DNA of 64,000 bases from assembly GCF_900104615.1 (NCBI RefSeq), contig NZ_LT629939.1, positions 1,576,298-1,640,297 on the forward strand. The letters are read 5' to 3'. Source of the DNA: Merdimmobilis hominis (GTDB lineage: Bacteria > Bacillota > Clostridia > Oscillospirales > Ruminococcaceae). Made by a program: the position numbers and the translations under genes. Positions 7,844 through 16,225 of this stretch are shown here, one piece after another (position 1 is the first letter of the stretch; the number at the start of each line of letters is the position of its first letter). Below the pieces are notes generated by a model. It did no database searches, had not been told where the DNA came from, and was given only the letters and a program-made list of their open reading frames with translations.

Positions 7844-8223
7844 CGCAGCTCCATCCGCTTGGCAGCGGCGACGGTGACTGATTCCACCATCACATCCCCC
7901 AAGGCGGCCGTCTCGGTGATGCCGGCCCACTCGCAGCCGGAGTAGATGATTTTCCGGTCGGGTTTGACCACTACCACGTTGAAGCCGGAGAGGTCGAAGA
8001 AGCCGATGCCATCGTCCAACCCGCCGGTCAGGCACACCCGGGAGAGCTCCAGAATGTGTTTTACCCGCCCCCCTACCGTGCCCACCGGTTCGCTGGAACC
8101 AAAGGCTTCAATGGTGCGGCTTTCCCGGGTGGACCGGGCCTTATAGCTCTGGACTACGGCCAGCTTTTTGCCGTTGATTTCAATGTAAATATCCTTGCTT
8201 GTCGGCAGAGAACCAATTGCCAT
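7840..8223 (-). CDS. phage tail tube protein (XkdM-like)
   Basis: The 127-residue product shows the tube-protein pattern, with an early DIYIEINGKKLAVVQSYKA strand pair followed by STRESRTIEAFGSSEP and a C-terminal GDVMVESVTVAAAKRM. It would stack as the inner tube inside the sheath. It follows the sheath gene by 13 bp. It is slightly shorter than PBSX XkdM but complete. Confidence 0.85.
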   Translation of the reverse strand: MAIGSLPTSKDIYIEINGKKLAVVQSYKARSTRESRTIEAFGSSEPVGTVGGRVKHILELSRVCLTGGLDDGIGFFDLSGFNVVVVKPDRKIIYSGCEWAGITETAALGDVMVESVTVAAAKRMELR

Positions 8224-8236
8224 ACCTGTGCCTCCT

Positions 8237-9268
8237 TTACACCTGGATGCTGGCGGAGATCAAAATCTGGTTGGCGGCGTGGGCCACGGCAAAGGCCAGC
8301 TCTACCACCAGTACCGCCGGGTCGTCCGGGTGGACATACACCCGGGGCGGCTCATAGCTTTCGATAATCTCCCCATCCAGCAGCTGACCCAGTTCCACTG
8401 TCACCTGGGAGGCGATGCTCTCCCGGGTCTGGGTGGTGTTTTTCATCCCGGTGAGCCGGGATTTGAGGGCGCCCCGCACCGTTTCCATCACGTGGTCAAT
8501 AATCAGTATGGTGTTGACCGGCAGGAAGCTCAAATCCGTCTTGCCGCCGGTCTTGGTGCGGGTGGTCACCGCCCGGATGATCTCCACCCCGCCCGGCTGG
8601 GTCTCCAAGGGGGTGACCCCAGCGCCCAGCAGGGTTTCCACCTCATCCTGTCCCAGTTCCCGGGAGAGGCCCTCCGGCAGCGGGATTTCCCGTCCGGAGA
8701 ACCCGGTGGAGGGGTCGCTTTCACAGAGGATTTCCCCGGCCACTGCCGCCGCGCCCAAAGGAGGGCATGCCGCACCGCCCAGGGAGGGGGCAGGGCAGAC
8801 GAGGACCATCCTCTCGCTGTTCAGGGCGGAGGCCAGGGAAGAGGCGGCGGCGCTGTCGTCCACCCCGCAGAAACCCAACCGCTCCCGGCTTCCTTCGCTG
8901 GCCCGCTGGCAGCTCTCCTGCAAGGCGTCGAGGATGTCCTCCTCGGCCTTATCGCAGAGGATGCAGCCCACCTCGGCCACCGGCTCCAAGGCGGCAAAGG
9001 CGGCGGCGTACCCCTCCGCTGTATCGGTAGCTGCCGGGGAGAGGTAGACCGCGGCCACCCCCCGCCCAAACAGGAGGGAACAGGCGGCTAATGCCCAGCC
9101 TTCCAGCAGGGCGGCGGCCTCGCTGTAGCGGGAAAGGCGGGTCACCCCCTCCACCTCGGGAAAAACGCCTACCAGGGCAGCAGCCCGTTCGCTGACCGGC
9201 CGGGCGTACAGGCTGGTCACCGCATATTGGGAGTACACCCCCGGCCGTTTGGTAGCAATGGGGTTCAT
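8237..9268 (-). CDS. phage tail sheath protein, short form
   Basis: The 343-residue product begins MNPIATKRPGVYSQYAVTS, the sheath-type N-terminus. It contains LVGVFPEVEGVTRLSRYSE and ends with ARG-like sheath core features (KSRLTGMKNTTQTRESIASQ, VHPDDPAVLVVELAFAV). Sheath proteins contract to drive the tube. At 343 residues it is much shorter than XkdK-type sheaths (around 460), consistent with loss of surface domains while keeping the core interlocking strands. It shows that this cluster encodes a contractile rather than flexible tail. Confidence 0.85.
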   Translation of the reverse strand: MNPIATKRPGVYSQYAVTSLYARPVSERAAALVGVFPEVEGVTRLSRYSEAAALLEGWALAACSLLFGRGVAAVYLSPAATDTAEGYAAAFAALEPVAEVGCILCDKAEEDILDALQESCQRASEGSRERLGFCGVDDSAAASSLASALNSERMVLVCPAPSLGGAACPPLGAAAVAGEILCESDPSTGFSGREIPLPEGLSRELGQDEVETLLGAGVTPLETQPGGVEIIRAVTTRTKTGGKTDLSFLPVNTILIIDHVMETVRGALKSRLTGMKNTTQTRESIASQVTVELGQLLDGEIIESYEPPRVYVHPDDPAVLVVELAFAVAHAANQILISASIQV

Positions 9269-9753
9269 TCCATCACCCTCCTCAGTTCAATTTCATCAAT
9301 GGCGAGGGAGGTCTCCCCGGCGCTGATCAAGGCGTTCATCCGCCCCTTGGCGCACAAGAGGAAGCCCCCGATGTTTTTGTCGTAAGCTACAGGGCCACAG
9401 GTCAGCTCCTCCACCCCCAGGCTGTTGCGACGAAGGAGCAGAGCGTCGAGCAGCTCCTCGAACAGCCCTTGGCAGGCCCCACCCCCCAGGCGGACCGGGC
9501 AGGCCAGATCAAACCGCAGGGTGATTTGTACATACCGCCCCCGCAGGGTCTGGCTGCTGTCCTCCCCCAGATAGTCGTCCAGCCCTGCATCTTGAACTGC
9601 CATAGCGTCAAACCCCACGGCAATCCGGCTTTTTAGGAGGGGAGAGGGCTTGGGCGATGGAGGAAATTCCCCCATCACCGCCACCCCTTGGCCGGAAAAA
9701 TGGTCGGAGAGGTAGTCCACCAGCTGTTGTTTCAGCTCCTTCAAATCAGTCAT
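9265..9753 (-). CDS. neck / tail-terminator-like phage protein
   Basis: The 162-residue product lies between the head connector genes and the sheath gene. The helical N-terminus (TDLKELKQQLVDYLSDHF) followed by beta strands including GRYVQITLRFDLACPV is compatible with tail-terminator proteins. Its start overlaps the previous gene by 8 nt and its end overlaps the sheath start as ATGA. Function is inferred from order. Confidence 0.5.
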   Translation of the reverse strand: MTDLKELKQQLVDYLSDHFSGQGVAVMGEFPPSPKPSPLLKSRIAVGFDAMAVQDAGLDDYLGEDSSQTLRGRYVQITLRFDLACPVRLGGGACQGLFEELLDALLLRRNSLGVEELTCGPVAYDKNIGGFLLCAKGRMNALISAGETSLAIDEIELRRVME

Positions 9754-10078
9754 CCTGCTCCTCCTCCCGCGCCCGCTGGAGAACCGCCCACCGGTAGAGG
9801 GCCTTGCCTTTGCCGTAAAAGTTCTCCGCCTGCTTCACAAAATAATGTTCCTCCCCAAAGCGGATAAAGTCCCCCTGCTGGGGGTAGGGGAGGGCTGGCC
9901 CATAGTAGAGGGCATGGCCTTTTTCCAGCTGCCCCAAGGCGGAGTAATCCGCCTCCAAATACAGCTTGCTCCGGTCGTGGATGGGCTGCACCACCGCCTT
10001 TACCCGGTGCACCTCCCCTTGGTGTTCGATGGCCGTCTCCCACCCCAGGCGGGTGAGGATGGCCTCCACACCGGTCAC
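9746..10078 (-). CDS. head-closure/neck protein
   Basis: The 110-residue, beta-rich product begins MTGVEAILTRLGWETAIEHQ. It contains GDFIRFGEEHYFVKQAENFY, which resembles head-closure proteins (about 110 residues, one beta barrel) of siphovirus and myovirus necks. It lies in the connector block downstream of the capsid gene and overlaps both neighbours by a few bases. Confidence 0.55.
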   Translation of the reverse strand: MTGVEAILTRLGWETAIEHQGEVHRVKAVVQPIHDRSKLYLEADYSALGQLEKGHALYYGPALPYPQQGDFIRFGEEHYFVKQAENFYGKGKALYRWAVLQRAREEEQDD

Positions 10079-10443
10079 GGTTTCACCTCAAAAAGGACTT
10101 TGGGGGAGAAGTCCGCCAGGTCGGCAAGGGAGAGGATGGCGTCGTCCCGGATGGCTCCGGCTGCCCGCAGCAGGCCGTCCCCATCGCAGGAGACCGAAAG
10201 CTCCCCCGCCTTGAGGCTGTGGCACCCCACCGCCGCCTCTAAAAGGGCGTATTTGTAATAGGCGATAGCCGCCGCCCCCTGGGTGAGCCGTTCCCCCTGC
10301 TGGGAGGGGGAAATCCCCTCCCGCAGGTGGGCCAGCAGGTCGTTCCAGGCAGAGGCGCACAGCCCCCGCCACCGTTCTTTTTCCCCCTCGTCCAAACCGG
10401 CGAGGGAGAGGAATGCCGTCAATACGGCGTCAACTTCCGACAT
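10075..10443 (-). CDS. head-tail connector/adaptor protein
   Basis: The 122-residue product starts MSEVDAVLTAFLSLAGLDEG at the ATG at 10443, 12 bp after the capsid stop. The mostly helical sequence with AAAIAYYKYALLEAAVG near the middle fits the head-tail adaptor family (gp6/gp15-like), which docks under the portal. Assignment relies on size, helicity and position. Confidence 0.55.
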   Translation of the reverse strand: MSEVDAVLTAFLSLAGLDEGEKERWRGLCASAWNDLLAHLREGISPSQQGERLTQGAAAIAYYKYALLEAAVGCHSLKAGELSVSCDGDGLLRAAGAIRDDAILSLADLADFSPKVLFEVKP

Positions 10444-10454
10444 AGGCGCACCCC

Positions 10455-11453
10455 TTATGCAGTCAGGGTCAAGACCTTCACCGCGTCGGGGAAGATTTTG
10501 GCGAAGCCGCAGGTCTCGGTGATGGCCACCCGCTCCAGCTGGCAGTCGATCACCTTGTCGGAGTCCACGGTTACCCCGCCGCAGGAGACCATCTCCAAAG
10601 CGCAGTTTTTGTCCATGGCGATGACTGTTCCCGCAGGTACCGCGTCGGATTTGATCAGCACCGCGCCAAAAGGGGTGAGGGCCGCGTCCGGGCCGGTGAA
10701 GGCGGCGGCACAGCCGGGCAGGTTGCACTCTGGCAGGGAGAGGATTTTGCCCGCCATGTCGGGGGAAGCCAGCAGCAGGTTCATCTCATAGTCCTCAAAG
10801 CTTTGCCACAGCTTGAGAAGGTCGCTGTAGGCCAAGGTTCCGGAGGTGGCGCAGACGGTTTTCTCCGCCGCATCATCCCCAGTGCCGATGAGGGCGCTCA
10901 CCGCGTCTTTCAGCTTGCGCCGGGCGATGGAGTTGCCGATCTGCCGCAGGGTGACGGCGAACAGCTCCAGCCGCTGGAAGCGGATTGCCTCATAGCTGGC
11001 CGAGAGCATCCGGCCCCGCTTGTTGAGGGTCACCAGTTTATCCTTGAGGCGGATCTGGGTGGCGGGGATGGCGCCGCCCTCAGCGATGGCTTTGTCCTCA
11101 TCCTCGCTGGCGGTGGAGGAGATGGAGCGGTAATCGGGGGTGTTCACCACCGTTTTGGCCGCCAGGATTAGATCCAAGGGGGAGTTTTTCATCCCCTGCT
11201 CCACTGCTCGGGTGAGGTAAGCGGGGAAGAGGAGGGCGGACTGGGGGTCCTGGAAGAATTTTTCCACCCGGTCGCCCAAGGGGCCGCTTACTTTGATGTC
11301 GAACCGTTTCAGCTGGCGCTCCAGGGCGTCCAGGCCGCAGAGGTCGGTGCCCTCGTACCCGCGGGAGGGATCCAAGGCCTCCAGGCGGTTAAAAAAGCCC
11401 TCGCCTGTGTGGTACATGGATTTTTCCAGAACAACCGATTGATAATTGCCCAT
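10455..11453 (-). CDS. major capsid protein
   Basis: The 332-residue product begins MGNYQSVVLEKSMYHTGEGF. It contains LLFPAYLTRAVEQGMK, a GAIPATQIRLKDKLVTLNKRGR strand pair, and a C-terminal TCGFAKIFPDAVKVLTL. This fits an HK97-fold capsid protein of the PBSX/XkdG-like type without an obvious cleaved delta domain. It lies just after the protease gene, the canonical place. Confidence 0.75.
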   Translation of the reverse strand: MGNYQSVVLEKSMYHTGEGFFNRLEALDPSRGYEGTDLCGLDALERQLKRFDIKVSGPLGDRVEKFFQDPQSALLFPAYLTRAVEQGMKNSPLDLILAAKTVVNTPDYRSISSTASEDEDKAIAEGGAIPATQIRLKDKLVTLNKRGRMLSASYEAIRFQRLELFAVTLRQIGNSIARRKLKDAVSALIGTGDDAAEKTVCATSGTLAYSDLLKLWQSFEDYEMNLLLASPDMAGKILSLPECNLPGCAAAFTGPDAALTPFGAVLIKSDAVPAGTVIAMDKNCALEMVSCGGVTVDSDKVIDCQLERVAITETCGFAKIFPDAVKVLTLTA

Positions 11454-11466
11454 AAAAATAGCCTCC

Positions 11467-12405
11467 TTACAGTTTAAAATGGCGGTTGGATGTGGCTATG
11501 GTTCCCTCCGGGCGATAGAGCTGGGGCACCGGCAGGCCGGTGCCTTTTCCCAGCCCGGCCAGGAAGGATTGAAGTTCCCGGCAGGAGAGGGAAGCCGCCG
11601 CTTTTTGGGCCAGGGTCCCAGTCAGGGCCGGGTGCTGAAGCACCAGTGCCTTCTCCACCTCCCGACGCAGGGAGGAGAGGTACTCCTCCCCAGCCTGGGC
11701 AAGTGGCTCCAGCCGCTCCAGCTGGGTGAGAAGGGCTTTGGCCTCCCCGGATTTTAAAGTGACTTCCCCCAGCGCGAGCTTCTTCTTCAGCTCCCCAGGG
11801 GAGAGGGCGGTGCCGTAGGCTTTGGTTACCCCGGCTTCCCGCTGGGCGGGTACCGCCACAAAGGACCACTCATAGGCGTCGGTGGGCTCTTCCAGCAGGG
11901 TGCAGCACAGCTGGCCGCCGTACCGTTCCCCCGTTTTGTGTCCGCAGGAGCCGGCCGCTGCCCCGCAGATGGAACAGCTTTTTTTGGCCACTGTGCAGCC
12001 AATGCTCACCTCTTTTTTGATCCCCGCGTCAATCTCCAAAATCAGGTCGGCGTTTTTCTCGCATCGGGGCAGGTAACACAGGGCCCGCAGCTGGCAGAAG
12101 GGTTCCCCGCAGCTGGTTTCCCGGCTGGCGTCCTCCACTACCTGCGTGTAAAAGATCCGGGCGGTCTGCCCCGCACCCTGGGGATTGTGGTCGAAGATGC
12201 CGGTCTTGCCCAGCATCATGGGGGCAAGGGCCTCCAAGGCGGGGCGGGTAAACCGCTCCCCATCCCGGTCCACCTCGTTGTCGCAGAGGTTGACCGCAAA
12301 GACAAACACCTCATCGGGGGAGAGTTTCCGGCGGGAGAAGCGGTTGATGGCGGCGAGTTGTTTCTCCCCGGCCGCCGCTTCGGGGAATGGGTCGATTCTA
12401 TTCAT
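11467..12405 (-). CDS. prohead protease, possibly fused to scaffold
   Basis: The 312-residue product shows a U35-like protease region with FDHNPQG (candidate catalytic His), then EVSIGC (candidate Ser) and DAYEWSFVAVPAQREAG, a common ending of this domain. A Cys-rich insertion (CSICGAAAGSCGH) may bind metal. The remaining 110 residues are helical and charged, as expected for an attached scaffolding domain. It would process and shape the prohead. It overlaps the portal gene by 8 nt. Confidence 0.75.
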   Translation of the reverse strand: MNRIDPFPEAAAGEKQLAAINRFSRRKLSPDEVFVFAVNLCDNEVDRDGERFTRPALEALAPMMLGKTGIFDHNPQGAGQTARIFYTQVVEDASRETSCGEPFCQLRALCYLPRCEKNADLILEIDAGIKKEVSIGCTVAKKSCSICGAAAGSCGHKTGERYGGQLCCTLLEEPTDAYEWSFVAVPAQREAGVTKAYGTALSPGELKKKLALGEVTLKSGEAKALLTQLERLEPLAQAGEEYLSSLRREVEKALVLQHPALTGTLAQKAAASLSCRELQSFLAGLGKGTGLPVPQLYRPEGTIATSNRHFKL

Positions 12406-13660
12406 CCATAGCCTCCTTGTTTTCCCGCTCCAGCCGGTCGGCTTGAAGCTGGATCAGCCGGGTGTTGGCCAGCTCCACCTCGTCCTGCAGATTGATGCAG
12501 TCCCAGTCGATGGAGAAGGGCCGGTCCATCCCCTTTAGCAACAGATGGCTGCGGCAGACCTTCTCCACCACCGGGGTCAAGAGGGAGCGGTAATACTCCA
12601 GTTCACTGGTGAGGATGTCCGCTTGCTGGGCGCTCATCCGCTCGGTGGTGGACCAGTTGAGGCCCAATAAAAAGGGCGGGATCCCCAGTTTTGCCACCAT
12701 TTGTTCCAACATCTGGCGCACCGGCACCTGGGTGTCAATCATCTGGTTGTCCGCACCGATGACCTTGACATCCACGTCGCCCACTGCCACAAAGTCCCGG
12801 ATGGAGCCGCTTTTGCCCGAATTCATGGCGTTCTGCCACTCCTTGGCGATGGAGGCGGCGATTTCCTGGGAATAGGCCCGGTCCAGGCTCCCGGCGCCGG
12901 GCTTGTAGGTGACGGCGTAACGCAGGTTGGCAATCCGTTCAAAGTTGTTGCCGATGGAGCGGAAGATTTTTAACAGGATATCGCTGACAAAAGGCAGGCC
13001 CTTTAAAAGCGAATTCCCTCGTATTTCCCCGGGGTTGGGCCGCAGGGCGGAAAACAAGATCCACTGGGGTTCCCGCACCGGTACAAGACCCTCCTCCCCG
13101 GGGACGTAAAAGCACAGCTCCATAGGGGATTGGCCCGGTTTGACCGTCACCTGGCGGCAGGGGGCGTTGTACAGCCCCAGGACCCCTTCCTCCCCGGGGA
13201 GGATTTCCCCTACCGCCGAGCCATAGGTCAATAAGCTGTCCAGGTAGGAGGCCAAAAAGGGGGCGATGCCGGTCTGCCCGCCGGAGACTGGCACCTGGGA
13301 GAGAAACCGGCAAAGCTCCTCCCGGACGGCCTCCTCCTCACAGAGTACGGTAAACCCGCCAGTCAGCCGGACAATTTTGTCGATGGCCGCGTCGATGATG
13401 GGGACCGCTTCCCGCAGGCAGGCATACAGTTCCCCATCGCAGCCGCACAGAGGGGTGTAGTCCTCCAAGGGGCTGAATGGATGGGGGGAGCCCCGCCCGG
13501 TCTGCACCGAAAGGGCAGGCCTGCGGAATAAATTCGAAAAGCCCAAACAATCCTCCTCCTTTCTCATAATTGTTTTGCCCCCCAAGGGGGCGCGCTGTTG
13601 GTTGCCGTCCCCATCCGCCCCGCCGGCGGGCGAAAAAGGGATTTTTTGGGAACAGGTCAT
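12398..13660 (-). CDS. portal protein
   Basis: The product is up to 420 residues. The ring-forming portal core is visible in IDAAIDKIVRLTGGF, VTVKPGQSPMEL, PLLGL-like SLLKGLPFVSDI and KLGIPPFLLGLNWSTTERMS, the latter typical of PBSX/XkdE-type portals. The portal forms the DNA-translocation vertex where terminase docks. The ATG at 13660 overlaps the terminase stop as ATGA. A second in-frame ATG at 13567 (MRKEEDCLGF) would remove a low-complexity N-terminus of 31 residues and may be the real start. Confidence 0.85.
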   Translation of the reverse strand: MTCSQKIPFSPAGGADGDGNQQRAPLGGKTIMRKEEDCLGFSNLFRRPALSVQTGRGSPHPFSPLEDYTPLCGCDGELYACLREAVPIIDAAIDKIVRLTGGFTVLCEEEAVREELCRFLSQVPVSGGQTGIAPFLASYLDSLLTYGSAVGEILPGEEGVLGLYNAPCRQVTVKPGQSPMELCFYVPGEEGLVPVREPQWILFSALRPNPGEIRGNSLLKGLPFVSDILLKIFRSIGNNFERIANLRYAVTYKPGAGSLDRAYSQEIAASIAKEWQNAMNSGKSGSIRDFVAVGDVDVKVIGADNQMIDTQVPVRQMLEQMVAKLGIPPFLLGLNWSTTERMSAQQADILTSELEYYRSLLTPVVEKVCRSHLLLKGMDRPFSIDWDCINLQDEVELANTRLIQLQADRLERENKEAMDE

Positions 13661-14898
13661 CCCCGCTCCACACTCACGGCGAAGAACCCGGATTCCCCCT
13701 CCTGCATCGCCGCCATGGCGAAGTAGCGGATGTCATCCATGGCGTGGTCAAACTCCTTCACCGGCTTGTCCTGCCTCGCCCCTTCGTCCCACCGGTAGAG
13801 GGAAAACTCCCGGATGGTGTCGGCGCATTGGGGGGAGAAAAGTATTCTCCCTGCGAGAAGGGCTTCGCTCACCAGCTGGATCCCCTCCTTCACCCGGTTG
13901 TCAGCGGGTAAAACCCGGAACCGGCCGTGACGGCGGATGCAGGCTAGAAAACTGGCTGCCGAGGGGTCCACTACTACCTGCTCGATGGCCCGGTCCCCAG
14001 CCAGTTCTTCCAGGGCAGCATAAAGCTCCTCGTCGGTGCGGGTCAGGCCGTCCCGGCGGCTGTCCAGATACTGTTCCGCCAGCCGGTGCCACACCCCATC
14101 CCGCTCTCCCCACAGCCCCATGGAGCAGGGGTTTACGGTGCCGTAGTCGCAGGAGATCAGGTACCTCCGGTACTCCCCGTCCGGCTCCCGCAGGTGGCGG
14201 ACAGGGTCGAACATGGGGTAGACAAGTCCTTGGGGGGCGCACCATTCCCCCAGCACATACCGCCGGTAAAACCCTCCGGAGTAAAGGCCCTCATATCGCC
14301 GGCGCACCTGGTCGGAGAGCCCCGGATTGTCCTCCATGGTGAAGTGGAGGTAGAGGATGCCCTTCTCCTCGGCTTTCTGCACCCATTCCCGGTAGAACCA
14401 GTGGCCCGGGTGGTCGGGGTTGCAGCTAAACCAGAATTTGGCCCCCTCCACCGAGCAGCGGGCCAGGGCCTGCTCCACAAAGGAGCGGGGCATCAGCACC
14501 ACCTCATCCAGCAGCACCCCCGCCAGGGTGGCGCCTTGGATCAGGGCGGCGGAGCCCTCGTCCTTGCCTCCGAAGAGAAGAAACCGGTTCTGCTGGTTCC
14601 CCTGGCGGATGGTCACCAGGTTTTGGGAGGGCTGTTCCCGCACCTCCATCCCCAGCTCCCGCAGATAGGGCAGCAGGGGGAAGAGGAGATTTCGCCGCAG
14701 CCCCCGGATCGTCCGGGCACAGATGGCGAAGTCCTCCCCTGCAAAAGAGGCCATGGCCCACAGCACAAAGGAGAGGGTGAGGCAGAAGGTCTTGCCGGAG
14801 CGGATGGCCCCGTCGCAGAGGATGCCGCTGTATCCCTCCTCCAGCCACCAGGTCAGCACCCGCAGCTGTTTGGGGGAAAAGCGGTCAATCCTTCCCAT
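13657..14898 (-). CDS. terminase large subunit
   Basis: The 413-residue ATPase-nuclease packages DNA into proheads. Walker A GAIRSGKT lies near the N-terminus, with Walker B-like VLLDE followed by the coupling region. The RNaseH-like nuclease acidic residues appear in ISCDYG, VVVDPS and FDHAMDD. All three catalytic acidic positions are kept, so packaging could be functional. It overlaps the small subunit gene by 14 nt. Confidence 0.93.
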   Translation of the reverse strand: MGRIDRFSPKQLRVLTWWLEEGYSGILCDGAIRSGKTFCLTLSFVLWAMASFAGEDFAICARTIRGLRRNLLFPLLPYLRELGMEVREQPSQNLVTIRQGNQQNRFLLFGGKDEGSAALIQGATLAGVLLDEVVLMPRSFVEQALARCSVEGAKFWFSCNPDHPGHWFYREWVQKAEEKGILYLHFTMEDNPGLSDQVRRRYEGLYSGGFYRRYVLGEWCAPQGLVYPMFDPVRHLREPDGEYRRYLISCDYGTVNPCSMGLWGERDGVWHRLAEQYLDSRRDGLTRTDEELYAALEELAGDRAIEQVVVDPSAASFLACIRRHGRFRVLPADNRVKEGIQLVSEALLAGRILFSPQCADTIREFSLYRWDEGARQDKPVKEFDHAMDDIRYFAMAAMQEGESGFFAVSVERG

Positions 14899-15358
14899 GG
14901 GCCTCCAGGGCCTTGGCGCTCATGAGGAGAGCCTGGTAGATGGGACTCTCCCCGGCGGGGGTTTCCTCTTTGGCGATCTCCCACAGCAGTTCTAGGGCCC
15001 GCAGCCGGTCGGCAAACTTGACCTCCACCCCGTTTTTGCCGGATTTGATCTCCGACACGCCGAACAGGTCGGGGAGATCCGCCCCTTCTGCTGTCACACC
15101 GCCTTGGGCCGAGGAGAAGATAAGCCGTAGGAGGCCGTTTTTGACAATCTCTGGAAGCAGGTCTTTGTGGGGCGCCCGCCGGATCTCCTCCCCCACCGCT
15201 TGGCGGATCTCCTCCCGGCAGAGAAGCTCGCCGGCGATGGCTGCTGCCTTTTTGCCTGGATATCCCGCCTCCAGGGCAGCTTCCCGGGGCAGCAGCAGGC
15301 GGGCGTAAGCCCCGCAGAACAACCGCTCCTTAGCGGTCAAAGGTGTTTCCAAACGCAT
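14885..15358 (-). CDS. terminase small subunit
   Basis: The 157-residue product begins MRLETPLTAKERLFCGAYAR, has a helix-turn-helix-like segment (NREAALEAGYPGKKAAAIAG region) and a charged C-terminus, as in the Terminase_2 family. It selects DNA for packaging and activates the large subunit. It is the first gene of the particle cluster. An intrinsic terminator-like hairpin lies about 60 bp upstream on the same strand. Confidence 0.8.
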   Translation of the reverse strand: MRLETPLTAKERLFCGAYARLLLPREAALEAGYPGKKAAAIAGELLCREEIRQAVGEEIRRAPHKDLLPEIVKNGLLRLIFSSAQGGVTAEGADLPDLFGVSEIKSGKNGVEVKFADRLRALELLWEIAKEETPAGESPIYQALLMSAKALEAHGKD

Positions 15359-15410
15359 CCCTCACAATCCATTGGTCTTTCGAGAAGGGGGAAGGGCCCT
15401 TCATCTTTCC

Positions 15411-15450
15411 CGCCAAAAGAAAAAAGAAGTTGCAAAAAAACTGCAACTTC
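15411..15450 (-). terminator. intrinsic terminator/attenuator just upstream of the particle cluster
   Basis: On the minus strand GAAGTTGCA and TGCAACTTC form a 9-bp perfect stem around a T-rich loop, immediately followed by TTTTTTCTTTT. It lies 53 bp before the small terminase start, so transcripts arriving from upstream would stop before the cluster. Confidence 0.7.
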
Positions 15451-15534
15451 TCAAAAACATTTGAAAAACTGGCGGATTGGGGGATAGGACGCTTGCGTTG
15501 TCCGCCGGAGGGGGAAATCCCCTGGTGTCGCCCC

Positions 15535-15563
15535 TTGACGAACACGGAAAATTATAGTTAAAT
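15535..15563 (+). promoter_or_regulatory. sigma-A promoter for trmL-degV
   Basis: TTGACG and TTAAAT are separated by 17 bp, reading toward trmL. On the opposite strand the same AT-rich stretch holds TTGTTA and TATAAT 15 bp apart, a possible weak promoter toward the particle cluster. Confidence 0.5.
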
Positions 15564-15717
15564 AGAATATGTAACAATTGTTGCATGCCGGATGTGGGGG
15601 AGTTCCCCGCCGGTATCAGTCTCCCTGCAAAGAGGGAAGCGGGATGCAAAGTTTTTGCCGCGGCAGTTGTTCTTATTTTTGACGGGCGACCCCGCCGTAA
15701 GGATGATGATACCCCCT

Positions 15718-16218
15718 ATGCCAACTTTGAACATTGTTTTGGTTGAGCCCCAAATTCCCCAGAATACCGGCAACATCGCCCGCACCTGTGCGGCCACCGG
15801 GGCCCGCCTCCACCTGGTGGGGCCGCTGGGCTTTTCCATTGACGACAAAAAACTCAAGCGGGCGGGCCTGGATTACTGGCACCTGCTAGACATCACCTAT
15901 TACGACGGCCTCTCTGACTTTTTCAGCAGGAACCAAGGGGAATTTTTTTATTTTACCACCAAAGGCCGCCATGTCTATAGCGAAGTCTCCTACCCGGACA
16001 ACGCTTATATCGTCTTTGGGCGGGAGGACGCCGGCCTCCCGGAGGAGCTGCTGGTCCAAAACGAACCCACCTGTGTCCGTCTGCCTATGATCGGGGCGGC
16101 CCGCAGTTTGAACCTGTCCAATACCGTGGCAGTGGCCACCTATGAAGCGCTGCGCCAATGGGGATACCCTGCCCTGGAATCCAAGGGGAAACTGACCAAA
16201 TACCAGTGGAAGGAATAA
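15718..16218 (+). CDS. trmL: tRNA (cytidine/uridine(34)-2'-O)-methyltransferase
   Basis: The 166-residue SPOUT methyltransferase uses SAM to 2'-O-methylate the wobble base of tRNA-Leu. It begins MPTLNIVLVEPQIPQNTGNI, the family N-terminus. The knotted SAM site is visible as VFGREDAGLP and LPMIGAARSLNLSNTVAVATYE. Possible starts at 15703/15706 add MMIPP; the AAGGA site lies rather far (about 14 nt) from 15718, so the start is uncertain by five residues. degV follows 7 bp downstream. Confidence 0.9.
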   Translation: MPTLNIVLVEPQIPQNTGNIARTCAATGARLHLVGPLGFSIDDKKLKRAGLDYWHLLDITYYDGLSDFFSRNQGEFFYFTTKGRHVYSEVSYPDNAYIVFGREDAGLPEELLVQNEPTCVRLPMIGAARSLNLSNTVAVATYEALRQWGYPALESKGKLTKYQWKE

Positions 16219-16225
16219 TGAAACC

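Noticed and set aside
3190-15358. A complete inducible prophage
   Set aside because: No integrase, repressor, replication or lysis genes and no visible att repeats at the borders.
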